Shown here one piece after another: positions 7,389 through 16,588 of a DNA stretch of 64,000 nt. Every line of letters starts with the position of its first letter. Position 1 is the first letter of the stretch. The notes under the pieces are model-generated. The model was not told the origin of the DNA. It saw nothing but the letters and a program-made list of their open reading frames with translations, and did no database searches. This DNA comes from an uncultured Opitutia bacterium (GTDB lineage Bacteria; Verrucomicrobiota; Verrucomicrobiia; Opitutales; Opitutaceae), in contig CAIQKV010000056.1 in the NCBI GenBank assembly GCA_903872505.1, positions 1 through 64,000 of the forward strand. Reading direction: 5' to 3'. A program made the translations under genes and the position numbers.

Positions 7389-8995
7389 ACCGGCGCAAGC
7401 GCTCCGTCCTCGTCGCCTTCGCCCTGCTCGGCGCCGCCTACGCGTTCTCGCTCGTCTACGTCTTTCATCTGGGCCGCCCGGCCCCGGCTCCGGTCGCGGG
7501 CCGGCCGCCCGTGGTCATCCGCTTCGTCCACTGGCAGCTCGAGTCGGGCATGCGCGAGGCCTTCGACCTGATCGCGCGGCGCTACATGGAGCTGCACCCG
7601 GAGGTGCGGGTCGAGCAGTTTGCCGTGCCGGGCAACGTCTACCCGCAGTGGCTGCGGACCCAGCTCGCCGGCGACGACGTGCCCGACCTCGTCTGCTTCA
7701 ACTCCACCGACCCGTCACAGGTGTCCCAGCTGCCGCGCTACTTCCAGGCGATCACGCGCTGGATCAACGAGCCGAACCCCTACAACGCCGGCACCCCGCT
7801 GGCGGGCGTGCCGTGGCGGCTGACGTTCATCGACGGCGGGCGCAACCGCGCGACCTACATCGACCAGTACCGCAACTATTACGCGGTCGGGCTGAGCGCG
7901 CACACGATGCAGATGTTCTACAACCGCGACCTGCTGGTCGCCATCACCGGCCGGGACGAGCCGCCGAAGGATTTCCAGTCCTGGATAGAACTCGGGAAAA
8001 TGGTCCGCGCCTACCGGCCCGGCTTGATCCACATCGCCGGCGCGCACGACAACACCATCTGGCTGATGCCGACCCTGGTGAACTCCGCCCTCTCGCGCTG
8101 GCTGCTCGAGTACGACCATGAGCTGCGCTTCGCCGCCTCGGGCTTCGACTTTTACGGCGCCATGCTCGAGGGCCGCTGGGATCTCCGCAGCCCGCCGCTG
8201 CAGGCCGCGCTGCGCATCATGCAGGCGTTCGGCCGCGAGATGAGCCCCGGGTTCCTCCAGCTGAACCGCGACAGCGCGATGCGGGCGTTCCTGCGCGGCG
8301 AGGCCCTGTCGATTCCCAACGGGACGTGGGACTACCCCACCATGCGCGCGCAGGCCACATTCCGCATCGGCGCCTTCGCCCTGCCCATGCCCGGCCCGGA
8401 GGACCGCGAATTCGGCGGCTACGCGCTGCTGCCCCTCCCCTCCGTCGGCGGCATCACGACCGCGATGCCCTTCTACCTCACCCGGCAAAGCCGCCACCCG
8501 GAGGTCGCGATCGATTTCCTGCGGTACGTCACGAGCATGGACGGCAACCGGCGGTTCTCGCGGGCCAGCCACTGGATGCCCTCGGTCGAGGGCGTGGAGA
8601 TCGAGCCTGAGATGCAGCCTTTCAAGCAGAACAACACCGGCTTCACGACGACCGACCTGCAAAACGGCCCGATCGTGATGAACGGCCCGGGCGCGGATTA
8701 CACCCAGCTGTTCGAAACCAACCTCCACGTGCTCTACGCCCCGAACGGCGGGGTCGAGGCCTACACGCGCGCGCTCGAGGGCCAGCTCCGCGAGACGGTC
8801 GTGAGCGACCTGCGCAAACAGATCCATGTCCAGAGCGAGAACCTCCGCCGCCGTGACGCCGCGCTCGCCGCCCAGCATTTTCTCGACGCCGCCGAACAGG
8901 CCGAGGCCGTCCGGCAGCAGTCCGGCCTGCACCTCAGCGAGATTCAGGTCTACCTCATGGAGGAGACCCTCGCCCGGACGACCGGCTCGCCCTGA
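7385..8995 (+). CDS. ABC-type sugar solute-binding protein (family 1), membrane-anchored
   Basis: 536 residues. The type I solute-binding fold of carbohydrate ABC importers is visible in VVIRFVHWQLESG, VEQFAVPGNVYPQWLRTQLAG, DVPDLVCFNSTDPSQV and MQMFYNRDLLVAI. The N-terminus has one hydrophobic segment (VLVAFALLGAAYAFSLVYVF) without a lipobox Cys, so it looks like a membrane anchor or uncleaved signal. It is larger than typical binding proteins (400-450) because of a long helical C-terminus (about 450-536). No permease or ATPase gene is nearby, so it must use a distant transporter or act as a sensor or scaffold. Confidence 0.88.
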   Translation: MNRRKRSVLVAFALLGAAYAFSLVYVFHLGRPAPAPVAGRPPVVIRFVHWQLESGMREAFDLIARRYMELHPEVRVEQFAVPGNVYPQWLRTQLAGDDVPDLVCFNSTDPSQVSQLPRYFQAITRWINEPNPYNAGTPLAGVPWRLTFIDGGRNRATYIDQYRNYYAVGLSAHTMQMFYNRDLLVAITGRDEPPKDFQSWIELGKMVRAYRPGLIHIAGAHDNTIWLMPTLVNSALSRWLLEYDHELRFAASGFDFYGAMLEGRWDLRSPPLQAALRIMQAFGREMSPGFLQLNRDSAMRAFLRGEALSIPNGTWDYPTMRAQATFRIGAFALPMPGPEDREFGGYALLPLPSVGGITTAMPFYLTRQSRHPEVAIDFLRYVTSMDGNRRFSRASHWMPSVEGVEIEPEMQPFKQNNTGFTTTDLQNGPIVMNGPGADYTQLFETNLHVLYAPNGGVEAYTRALEGQLRETVVSDLRKQIHVQSENLRRRDAALAAQHFLDAAEQAEAVRQQSGLHLSEIQVYLMEETLARTTGSP

Positions 8996-9014
8996 TTTTC
9001 CACCGCTCGCCCGG

Positions 9015-11114
9015 ATGTTTCCCGTCACCCGCACCACCCCGATCTTTTGCCAAGGCCGCTCGCCGGTCCACCAGACCGCGGCGGCGGAGCTGGCGCGGAT
9101 TTTCGGCGTGCCGGATTGGACGGACCTGCGGCGCGAGACGCCGGCCGCCGTTACGCCCGAGACCATTCATCTGGTCGTGGCAAGCGAATCGCCCCCGGTC
9201 ACCTTGCTGCTCCACCATGCGGCCATCGATCTCGGCGGCCCGCCGGGCTCGGATGCCTTTGCCGTGCTTGAGCGCGGCGGGGCGCTGATCCTCGCGGCGG
9301 CCAGCCCGCGAGGTTTGCTGCAGGCGGTCTTTGAGCTGGAGGACGTGCTGGTCCGCGCCCCGCGAGCGCCCGGCGGAATTGCCGTGTGGCGGGAGTTTGC
9401 GTTCGCCAGGCGCATCTTCCACCAGCGGCTCGAGGGCTGGCCCGGCACGCTCAACGATCTCCGCTTCCTCAGCCGGTTCGGCGCCTCCCATTGCCTGGTC
9501 TGCCATGACTGGAACGGCCCGCTGCGCAACCTCCAGGGCTATGTCACCAGCGAGGTCTTCCCGCACGGAGTCGATCCGGCGGTCGTGGCGAAGCAGCGCG
9601 CGGGGCTGCGGTTCCTGGTCGAGGGGTGCGCCCGGTTCGGGCTGGAGCCATGCCTGTGGCTGACCGAGCTGCCGTGCCAGGGCGGGCCGTGGGTGCCCGA
9701 GCCGGAGCGGCAGGCGTTTTCGCGGAAATTTTCCGCGGAGGTCCTGAGCGACAGCGGCACGTACGAGGGGACCGTGCTGTGCTTCGGCCACGAGAAGGTG
9801 CAGGCCTACTACCGCGAACTCATCCGGAAATTCTGCACCGACTTTCCCGAGGTCGGCACCTGGTTCGTCTTCGGCCTCGATTCGGGCGGCGAGTTTTGTG
9901 ATCCGCAGTCGTGTCCCCGCTGCCGGGGACTCAGCCGGCTGGACCAGCGCGACCGTTTCCTGAAATTCCTGCTCGCGGAGGGCCGCGCGATCCGCCCGGG
10001 CCTGGAGGTGCTCACCACGGGCTGGAAGTGGGACCAGGATCCGGCCGCCTTCCTCGCCCACCAGCGCGCGCTTCCGCCCCATTGCGGGGTTTACCTGGCC
10101 GCGGAGAAGGACGGCTGGCAGCCCGAGCGCCAGACGCATGATTTCCTGCGGGAGGTGCGGGCCGTCACCCGGCAGCGCGAACAGCCGTTCATCGGTTACG
10201 ATGATTTTTTCTGGGGTGATGACACCGTGCACCGCCTCGGCGATATCCAGGACTTTCCGCTCGGCATCGCGGCCAAGCTCCGGCGCTGGCACGAGCTCGG
10301 GGCCGACGGTTTTTTCGACCACTGGGGCACGGCCTATTCGGACCTGCCGTGCAATGCCATGGCCCTGCGCGAATTCATGCTCAACCCGGCCGGCGATGCC
10401 GTGGCCGCCGGCCGGACCCTCGCCCGCGCGCAATTCGGACCGGATGCTGGCGCCAAGGTCGCCGCGGCGTGGGAAGCCCTGGAGCAGGCCCATGCCATCC
10501 TTTCCCGGGCCTGCACCTGGTCGCCGCTGCAGTGGCCGGGCTGGTACCGCGGCCGGGGGTACGTCCCGACGCCGGAGGTTTTTCGCGCCGAGAGCAAAGT
10601 GCTGGGCTCGGGCGACACCCGGCCCGAGGCGATGAAACCGAACGGCGCATCCCCCTACAATCACGGCACCCTCGCCGACCTGCTGGCCAACGTCGGGGCC
10701 ACGTGGGCCGAAGCCAGCCCGCACTACCACCGGGCGATCGCCGCGATGCGGGCCGCCGCGAACCTCGCGGCCGACGCGCCGCTCGGCTTTGGCTATTGGT
10801 GGACGGGTTCACCCGCCGCGCCCACAGCGCGCGAACACCTCTGCCGCCAGCTGCTCTACCTCGAGTCCATGGCCCTCACCGGCCGGGAGATCGGGCTGAA
10901 CTTCGCCCTCCACGCCGTCGCCGAGCGCACCGGCCATCAGGACGCAGCATATCGCGCCGCGGCCGCCAACCTGCTGCAGGAAGACCGCGCGGCGTGCCTC
11001 GACGTCGCGGCCTTTTTCGAGCGGTTGGCACCCGCCAACCCCGGTGCCCCCTGGGCGACATGGCCCGCGCTTTACCGCAAGAAAGCCGGGGGTATCACGG
11101 CGTATCTGGCCTGA
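9015..11114 (+). CDS. Glycoside-hydrolase-like TIM-barrel protein, family not identified
   Basis: 699 residues without an evident signal peptide from ATG 9015 (MFPVTRTTPIFCQG). The N-terminal part carries a GH20/GH67-type non-catalytic domain with the pattern GGALILAAASPRGLLQAVFELEDVL (about 95-120). The middle resembles a TIM barrel, including WFVFGLDSGGEFCDPQSC, a CPRC pair, and VYLAAEKDGW / FIGYDDFFWGDD. The C-terminal third is helical. I expect action on a glycan, perhaps the sugar handled by the upstream binding protein, but I cannot assign catalytic residues or a CAZy family. Confidence 0.65.
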   Translation: MFPVTRTTPIFCQGRSPVHQTAAAELARIFGVPDWTDLRRETPAAVTPETIHLVVASESPPVTLLLHHAAIDLGGPPGSDAFAVLERGGALILAAASPRGLLQAVFELEDVLVRAPRAPGGIAVWREFAFARRIFHQRLEGWPGTLNDLRFLSRFGASHCLVCHDWNGPLRNLQGYVTSEVFPHGVDPAVVAKQRAGLRFLVEGCARFGLEPCLWLTELPCQGGPWVPEPERQAFSRKFSAEVLSDSGTYEGTVLCFGHEKVQAYYRELIRKFCTDFPEVGTWFVFGLDSGGEFCDPQSCPRCRGLSRLDQRDRFLKFLLAEGRAIRPGLEVLTTGWKWDQDPAAFLAHQRALPPHCGVYLAAEKDGWQPERQTHDFLREVRAVTRQREQPFIGYDDFFWGDDTVHRLGDIQDFPLGIAAKLRRWHELGADGFFDHWGTAYSDLPCNAMALREFMLNPAGDAVAAGRTLARAQFGPDAGAKVAAAWEALEQAHAILSRACTWSPLQWPGWYRGRGYVPTPEVFRAESKVLGSGDTRPEAMKPNGASPYNHGTLADLLANVGATWAEASPHYHRAIAAMRAAANLAADAPLGFGYWWTGSPAAPTAREHLCRQLLYLESMALTGREIGLNFALHAVAERTGHQDAAYRAAAANLLQEDRAACLDVAAFFERLAPANPGAPWATWPALYRKKAGGITAYLA

Positions 11115-11143
11115 AACAGCGGTTTTCCCTTCCCTTGACGCGC

Positions 11144-11177
11144 GCAGGAGAAAAATGATGAAACCTCCTGCCTTTTT
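11144..11177 (+). terminator. Rho-independent terminator after the glycoside-hydrolase gene
   Basis: A 7-bp stem (GCAGGAG / CTCCTGC) with an A-rich 14-nt loop, followed by CTTTTT. It ends the three-gene set starting at 6573. A TATAGT hexamer at 11190-11195 just downstream could be the -10 box of the next gene. Confidence 0.75.
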
Positions 11178-11211
11178 CCGCAGTCATAGTATAGTGATCC
11201 ACAACCATCCC

Positions 11212-11826
11212 ATGAGAACAAAACTTCTCCCTGCTTTCATCATCGCTGCCGGTTGCCTCGCCCTTGGGGCCAGCGCCCAGACGCCCGCACCCGCACCCGT
11301 CGCGGAAGCGCCGGCCAGCCTGGCGCCCAGCCGGATCATCTACGCGCCGCGACTGCCCTCGGTGCCGGAACTGATGAATGTCGCCGCGGCGCAGGGTCTT
11401 GGCGTTGAGCGGGTCGACCAGACCGCCAACCAGATCACCGTCACCTACAAATCCGGCGGCCAATTGAGCACCGTCGTTTACAACCTTCTTCCCGGCGTCG
11501 CGACGGCCACGACCAGTGCGCCGGCGCCAGAAGCCCCGACCCTGGCTCAGGCTCCTGCCACCGTGCAGGTCACGGCGCCGGTGCAGCAGGGCACCACGGT
11601 GATCAGCACCACGCCGGCGCCGGTGGTGATCTATCAGCAGCCCGAGACGGTCTACTATCGCACCGCTCCGTACTATTACAGCGATCCCTACTATCCGTGG
11701 GGCTGGGTTGCGCCCGTCGCCCTCAGCGTCGGCTTTGGCTATTATTGGGGCGACCATTACGGCTATCACGGCCATGGCGGTTACCATGGCGGCGGTCACA
11801 ACGGTGGTCACGGCGGTCATCACTGA
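11212..11826 (+). CDS. Exported His/Gly-rich protein of unknown function
   Basis: 204 residues. MRTKLLPAFIIAAGCLALGASAQ is a signal peptide. The next part contains a small domain (PSVPELMNVAAAQGLGVERV...ITVTYKSGG), followed by a Pro/Thr-rich linker, a Tyr-rich segment (YYRTAPYYYSDPYYPWGW) and a Gly/His tail of HGGYHGGGHNGGHGGHH type. The tail could bind metal or carry the protein to the cell surface; no function can be assigned. It lies 34 bp before a lipoprotein gene and may share its transcript. Confidence 0.75.
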   Translation: MRTKLLPAFIIAAGCLALGASAQTPAPAPVAEAPASLAPSRIIYAPRLPSVPELMNVAAAQGLGVERVDQTANQITVTYKSGGQLSTVVYNLLPGVATATTSAPAPEAPTLAQAPATVQVTAPVQQGTTVISTTPAPVVIYQQPETVYYRTAPYYYSDPYYPWGWVAPVALSVGFGYYWGDHYGYHGHGGYHGGGHNGGHGGHH

Positions 11827-11860
11827 GCCAAGGCCGTCAGTTCTCCCCCTCCTCTCACCG

Positions 11861-12397
11861 ATGCATTCGACCCTTCGCTTCATCCCCGCCCTCGCCCTCG
11901 TCACGTTGCTGACCGGATGTGTCGGCACCGGCCCCAACACCCAGCAAGGCGCCGTCACCGGCGGCGTCCTGGGCGCGATAGCCGGCGCGGTCATTGGCAA
12001 CAACAGCTCCGGGCACAATGGCGCGGCCGGCGCGCTCATCGGCGCTACCGCCGGCGCCATCGCGGGCGGCACGATCGGCAACAGCGTCGATAACCAGAAC
12101 GGCACGCTCTACCCCGGCACAGCCCCGGCTCCGCGTCCCACTCACTACACCACCACGCAGGTGGTGCAGTCGGGGCCGCCACCCGCGCCGCCGGCCCCGC
12201 CAAACGCCGACGTCGTGACCCCGTCGCCCTCCCCCAACGCCCTGTGGGTCCCCGGCTACTGGGACTACAACGGCTCGGGCTACGCCTGGGCCGCCGGGCA
12301 TTGGGAGCTGCCCCCGCCGAACGCCCAAACCTACATCGCCGCCCACTGGGAAAACCGGGCGGGCAGCTACGTCTTCGTGCGCGGCTACTGGCAGTAA
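11861..12397 (+). CDS. Glycine-zipper lipoprotein with a YXWXAGHW C-terminal repeat
   Basis: 178 residues. The signal peptide ends in the lipobox LTGC, so the protein is a lipoprotein. A glycine-zipper region follows (GVLGAIAGAVIGNN and ALIGATAGAIAGGTIGN), as in OmpA-associated SlyB/17-kDa-antigen-like proteins. After a Pro-rich linker come WVPGYWDYNGSGYAWAAGHW and a second WENRAGSYVFVRGYW unit of the YXWXXGXW type. The protein probably sits in the outer membrane. A strong hairpin follows the stop. Confidence 0.82.
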   Translation: MHSTLRFIPALALVTLLTGCVGTGPNTQQGAVTGGVLGAIAGAVIGNNSSGHNGAAGALIGATAGAIAGGTIGNSVDNQNGTLYPGTAPAPRPTHYTTTQVVQSGPPPAPPAPPNADVVTPSPSPNALWVPGYWDYNGSGYAWAAGHWELPPPNAQTYIAAHWENRAGSYVFVRGYWQ

Positions 12398-12405
12398 ATA
12401 AAAAA

Positions 12406-12423
12406 CCCGGCGTTGCGGCCGGG
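12406..12423. terminator. Bidirectional terminator hairpin
   Basis: Stem CCCGGC / GCCGGG with 6-nt loop between convergent genes. Read on the minus strand it is followed by TTTTTTATTT, a strong terminator for the esterase gene. On the plus strand the tail is only GCGTTTC. Confidence 0.8.
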
Positions 12424-12463
12424 GCGTTTCTGGGCAATTCCGCGGGGCGGCGCCGCAGGCGGT

Positions 12464-13171
12464 TCACCAGTGCTTTTCCAGCCAGTCCGCCGCCGCCTGA
12501 TAAGCCACCGGGGGCGCGAAGATGTGCCCGCCGGCAAACTCGACCCACGTCGTCGTCCAGCCGCGCGCATCGAGGAACGCCCGATCGCGTTTCATTTCCC
12601 CGTAGCGGAAATCGGTCGGGCTCGCCAGGAACACCGCCAGTTTTCCCCGGGGGTATCTCGCGTCCATGAACGCTTCCTCCATCTTGCCGGTGTTCAGGAC
12701 GAGCGCCCGGATGCGCCCGGGGTGATAATAGGTGATGCCCAGCGATCCCATCGCACCTCCGGAGAGCCCCGTGAAAACGACCCGGTCCCGATCCACGGCG
12801 TAGGCGCGCTCAACCGCATCGAGTTCCGCCATCACCTGAGGAGTGAGGACCTCCCACGCCACGCCGTTGCGGAATTCCTTCGACGCGGCAACGAGCCAGC
12901 CGTGCGTCTCCGCCACCCGCGCCCAAACGCGGATCATCGAGCCGGCATCGGCACCGGGCGAAAGCGCGAACACCAGCGGCACCTTCCTTCCGGCCGGTAC
13001 GCTGTCCGGCACGTAGGCCAGGTAGGTTCCGCCGTCACGCAGCTGGCCGTGCAGCGAAGCGAGAGGCGCGGTGTCGGCCTGGTCGAGGCGGACCCAGTAC
13101 AACTCCAACAACGCCAAGCCTCCGGCCACGACGGCCGTCAGGAGGAGAAGCTGGGTGCGCCGTGACGCCAT
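12464..13171 (-). CDS. Membrane-anchored or exported alpha/beta hydrolase (esterase-like)
   Basis: 235 residues. The N-terminus MASRRTQLLLLTAVVAGGLALLELYW is a signal peptide or anchor. The catalytic triad of an alpha/beta hydrolase is visible: nucleophile Ser in VFTGLSGGAMGS, Asp in SPTDFRYG and His in GGHIFAPP. The overall form is that of PHB-depolymerase/feruloyl-esterase-like proteins. The substrate is unknown. It lies 21 bp downstream of the nucleoside phosphorylase gene on the same strand, probably cotranscribed, and ends at a strong terminator. Confidence 0.8.
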   Translation of the reverse strand: MASRRTQLLLLTAVVAGGLALLELYWVRLDQADTAPLASLHGQLRDGGTYLAYVPDSVPAGRKVPLVFALSPGADAGSMIRVWARVAETHGWLVAASKEFRNGVAWEVLTPQVMAELDAVERAYAVDRDRVVFTGLSGGAMGSLGITYYHPGRIRALVLNTGKMEEAFMDARYPRGKLAVFLASPTDFRYGEMKRDRAFLDARGWTTTWVEFAGGHIFAPPVAYQAAADWLEKHW

Positions 13172-13192
13172 GGGGCGTCGCGCGGGGCCGGA

Positions 13193-14536
13193 TCAGGCCA
13201 CGCGCTCGACGATGAGCGGCGGAGGCGTCGGACGCTTCGGCGCGAGCCGGTAGGCGTTCTTGAAGTGGTCGAGCGCCTGCTCGAGCTTCGCCTCGTCGTT
13301 GTAATGGATCATCATCAGCGGCTCGCCCTGCTTCACCTGCGTGCCGACCTTCTTGATCTCGGAAACGCCGACGGCGTAATCAAGCTTGTCGTGCGCATGC
13401 TCGCGGCCGGCGCCCAGCAGGTGCACGCCGCGGGCGATCATCGCCGCGTTGATGGTGTGCACGTAGCCGCGCTTCGGGGCGGGGAGCTTGCGGATGTGTT
13501 TCGCCGCCGGGAACTTGTCCGGGTGGTCGATGAAGGTCGTGTCGCCGCCCTGCGCGCGCACCAGGTCCTTGAACTTCGCGAGCGCGGAGCCGTCGGTGAG
13601 GTGGCGCTGCACGGTCTGCTTGGCCGAAAGGGTCGAGCCCGCCACGCCGGCGAGGCGGACGATCTCCATGCCGAGCTTGAGGACGAGTTCCTTCATGTCC
13701 TCGGGACCCTCGCCCTTGAGGAGCGAGATGGCTTCCTTGACCTCGAGGGAGGTGCCGACGGTGTCGCCGAGCGGCTGGTTCATGTCGGTCACCAGCGCGA
13801 CGCAGCGGCGCTTCATCGAGCGGCCGACGCGGGTCATGGAGCGCGCAAGCTGCTTGGCCTGCTCGAGGTCCTTGATGAAGGAGCCGTTGCCCCACTTCAC
13901 GTCGATCACGAGGCCCTCGGAGCCCTCGGCGAGCTTCTTGGAGAGGACGGAACCGGTGATCAGCGGGAGGCTGGGGATGGTGCCGGTCTCCTTGCGGAGC
14001 GCGTAGAACTTGGCGTCGGCCGGGGCCAGGGCCTCGCTCTGCGTGACGATGGCGCCGCCGATGCGGGCCAGCTGGGAGGTGAACTGCTCGATGGTCTGGT
14101 GGCTCTTGAAGCCGTGGAAGCAGCCGAGCTTGTCGAGGGTGTTGATGACGTAGTCGTGCTCGACCCCGCACATCATCGGGACCACGACGCCGCTGGCCAT
14201 GGCAAGCGGCACGAGGACCAGCGATGTCTTGTCGCCCACGCCGCCGGTGGAATACTTGTCGATCTTGGGCTTCGCGATATGCGAAAGGTCGATCACCTCG
14301 CCGGAAAGCATCATTTCCTCGGTCAGGTCGGCCGTCTCCTGGGCCGACATGTTGGAAAAGTAGATGGCCATCATGAGGGCTGAGAGCTGGTGCTGGGGCA
14401 TTTCGCCATCCAGCGTGCTGTCAATGATATAGCGAATTTCCTCCTGCGAGAACTCACCGCCGTCGCGCTTCTTCTCGATCAAGAACTCGAAGGTGGGTTT
14501 GATGAACCGGCGGGTGGGAATATTGCGTTTGCTCAT
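13193..14536 (-). CDS. Thymidine/pyrimidine-nucleoside phosphorylase family protein, divergent active site
   Basis: 447 residues, normal length for the family that splits pyrimidine nucleosides with phosphate. It has the helical domain (YFSNMSAQETADLTEEMM), the glycine-rich STGGVGDKTSL loop, FYALRKETGTI, and ITGSVLSKKLAEG with the base-contacting Ser and Lys. The family signature normally reading SGRGLGHTGGTLDKLE is here CGVEHDYVINTLDKLG, so the phosphate-side Ser is Cys and the Gly-rich stretch is gone, while the Thr and DKL remain. VDVKVGSGAFM has become IDVKWGNGSFI. It may have an altered substrate or be a structural paralogue. Divergent from argS. Confidence 0.85.
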   Translation of the reverse strand: MSKRNIPTRRFIKPTFEFLIEKKRDGGEFSQEEIRYIIDSTLDGEMPQHQLSALMMAIYFSNMSAQETADLTEEMMLSGEVIDLSHIAKPKIDKYSTGGVGDKTSLVLVPLAMASGVVVPMMCGVEHDYVINTLDKLGCFHGFKSHQTIEQFTSQLARIGGAIVTQSEALAPADAKFYALRKETGTIPSLPLITGSVLSKKLAEGSEGLVIDVKWGNGSFIKDLEQAKQLARSMTRVGRSMKRRCVALVTDMNQPLGDTVGTSLEVKEAISLLKGEGPEDMKELVLKLGMEIVRLAGVAGSTLSAKQTVQRHLTDGSALAKFKDLVRAQGGDTTFIDHPDKFPAAKHIRKLPAPKRGYVHTINAAMIARGVHLLGAGREHAHDKLDYAVGVSEIKKVGTQVKQGEPLMMIHYNDEAKLEQALDHFKNAYRLAPKRPTPPPLIVERVA

Positions 14537-14751
14537 GAGGGTAAGGTGCTTGCCGAGGTGGGAGCCGCGGCGCGGAAAAGTTTGCCATCACACCCTACCG
14601 GGGGAATTTGTCGAGCCAAAACTGCCCGGCCCGGACGGCCTTCCGGAGGCCAAATCCGGGGGTTGGGCGCGGCAAATTGGGCCCGGCGCCGGGGGTGGGA
14701 TGGGCAACTCCACGCTTGCGCGTTTCCCACCCCCGCCCGGAATGTGTGCCG

Positions 14752-16527
14752 ATGCATGTCGCCTTCAACCTCGCCGCCGATCTCGACGCGGCCCTGACCT
14801 CCGCCGCGACCGCCGCCGGGTTGGAGGCTGCCGGCTTTGCGCCCGAGGTACGGACGGCCGACCCGCGGCACGGCGATTTCCAGGCGAACGGCGTGCTCGG
14901 CTACGCCAAGGCGCGCAAACTCAACCCCCGCGCCGTCGCCGAAAAGCTGGTGGCCGCGCTGCCGGCCAGCGTGAAGGAGGCCTGTGAGATCACCATCGCC
15001 GGGCCCGGTTTCATCAACTTCTCCCTCAAGCCCGCCGCGCTTTTCGGCTGGCTGCGCACCCACGACTCGGCCGCCCATCTCAAGGCCGGCGCCGGCACCG
15101 CCAAGTCGGGCCAGCAGTGGGTCGTCGATTACAGCTCGCCCAACACCGCGAAGCAGATGCACGTCGGCCACCTGCGCTCGGCGGTCATCGGCGAGGCGAT
15201 CTGCCGGCTGCTCGAGTTCAACGGGGCGAAGGTCGTTCGCGACAACCATATCGGCGACTGGGGCACGCAGTTCGGCAAGCTCATCTGGGCCTGCAAAAAA
15301 GCGCAGGTCGCGGACGCGGCTGCCCTCGATGCCGCGCTCGCCCGCGACCCGCTGGAGGAGTTCGAACGGCTTTACAAGGTGGGCAATGACGCCGCCGAGG
15401 CCGATCCCGCGGTCATGGACGCGGCGCGGGCCGAACTTGTGAAGCTGCAGGCCGGCGACGCCGAGAACCTCGCCGTTTGGAAGCACATCAACGGGGTCTC
15501 GCTCGCGGCCTTCCAGCAGATCTACGACCAGCTCGGCATCAGGTTCGACGTCACCCTCGGCGAGAGTTTCTACAACGACCAGGTCGAGCGCATCTACCGC
15601 GAGCTCACCGCGACCGGCATCGCGGAGGAAAGCCAGGGCGCGCTCGTGGTGTTTCACCCCGAGCATCCGCGGTTCAAGACGCAGCCCTTCATCATGCGCA
15701 AGGCCGACGGCGCGAGCAATTACGCCACCACCGACCTCGCCACCGCGCTCTACCGCGTCGAGCACTTCCACGCCGACGGCATCGTGGTCGTCACGGACTT
15801 CCGCCAGGGCGATCATTTCGAGCAGCTCTTCCTCACCGTCAGGAAATGGTTCGCCGCCAAGCACTACCGCGTGCCGGAACTGCATCACGTCACGTTCGGC
15901 GCGGTGACCGGCGAGGACGGCAAGGCGCTGCGCACCCGCGATGGCGGCATCGTCAAGCTCAAGGAGCTCCTCGCCGAGGCCGAGGCGCGGGCGTTCGCCC
16001 TCGTGAGCGAGCGGAGCGCGGACATCCCGGCGGAGGAACGCCACGCGATCGCCGCCACCGTGGGCGTGGCCTCGGTGCAATACGCCGACCTGTCGCAAAA
16101 CCGCTCCAGCGACTACGTCTTCGCGTGGGACAAGATGATCTCCCTCGAGGGGAACACCGCCGCTTACCTGCTCTACGCCGGCGCCCGCATCCACTCGATC
16201 TTCCGCAAGCTCGGCGCCACGCCCGGCGACGCCGCCACTGAGGCCGCCGCCAGCGCGCTGGAGACGCCCGCCGAGCTCGCCCTCGCCCGCAAGCTCGTGA
16301 AGTTCGCCGACGCCATCCGCATCGCCACCGACACGCTCCGGCCGCACTTCCTCAGCCTTTACCTCTACGAGCTCGCCGGGGAATTCAGCGCGTTCTACGG
16401 GGCCGACAAGGTCGCGGTGGACGATCCCGCCGTGCGGGCCCGCCGGCTGATGCTCTGCGCCCGCACCCTGCTGGTGCTCGAGACCGGGCTCCACCTGCTC
16501 GGGTTGCGCACGCTCACCCGCATGTAG
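14752..16527 (+). CDS. argS: Arginyl-tRNA synthetase
   Basis: 591 residues, a class Ia synthetase that charges tRNA-Arg. The Add1 N-terminal domain, the HIGH motif region (SSPNTAKQMHVGHLRS), NHIGDWGTQFGKLI, and the degenerate KMSKS equivalent TGEDGKALRTRDGG are all in place. The DALR anticodon-binding C-terminus ends in the usual LGLRTLTRM. The ATG at 14752 (MHVAFNLAADLD) is the natural start. A 215-bp region separates it from the divergent phosphorylase gene. Confidence 0.97.
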   Translation: MHVAFNLAADLDAALTSAATAAGLEAAGFAPEVRTADPRHGDFQANGVLGYAKARKLNPRAVAEKLVAALPASVKEACEITIAGPGFINFSLKPAALFGWLRTHDSAAHLKAGAGTAKSGQQWVVDYSSPNTAKQMHVGHLRSAVIGEAICRLLEFNGAKVVRDNHIGDWGTQFGKLIWACKKAQVADAAALDAALARDPLEEFERLYKVGNDAAEADPAVMDAARAELVKLQAGDAENLAVWKHINGVSLAAFQQIYDQLGIRFDVTLGESFYNDQVERIYRELTATGIAEESQGALVVFHPEHPRFKTQPFIMRKADGASNYATTDLATALYRVEHFHADGIVVVTDFRQGDHFEQLFLTVRKWFAAKHYRVPELHHVTFGAVTGEDGKALRTRDGGIVKLKELLAEAEARAFALVSERSADIPAEERHAIAATVGVASVQYADLSQNRSSDYVFAWDKMISLEGNTAAYLLYAGARIHSIFRKLGATPGDAATEAAASALETPAELALARKLVKFADAIRIATDTLRPHFLSLYLYELAGEFSAFYGADKVAVDDPAVRARRLMLCARTLLVLETGLHLLGLRTLTRM

Positions 16528-16588
16528 GCGCAAGGCGCCGCCCAATAAACTCTTGCTGCGCCTTCGGGCCGCTGCCAGCGTGGACGCC

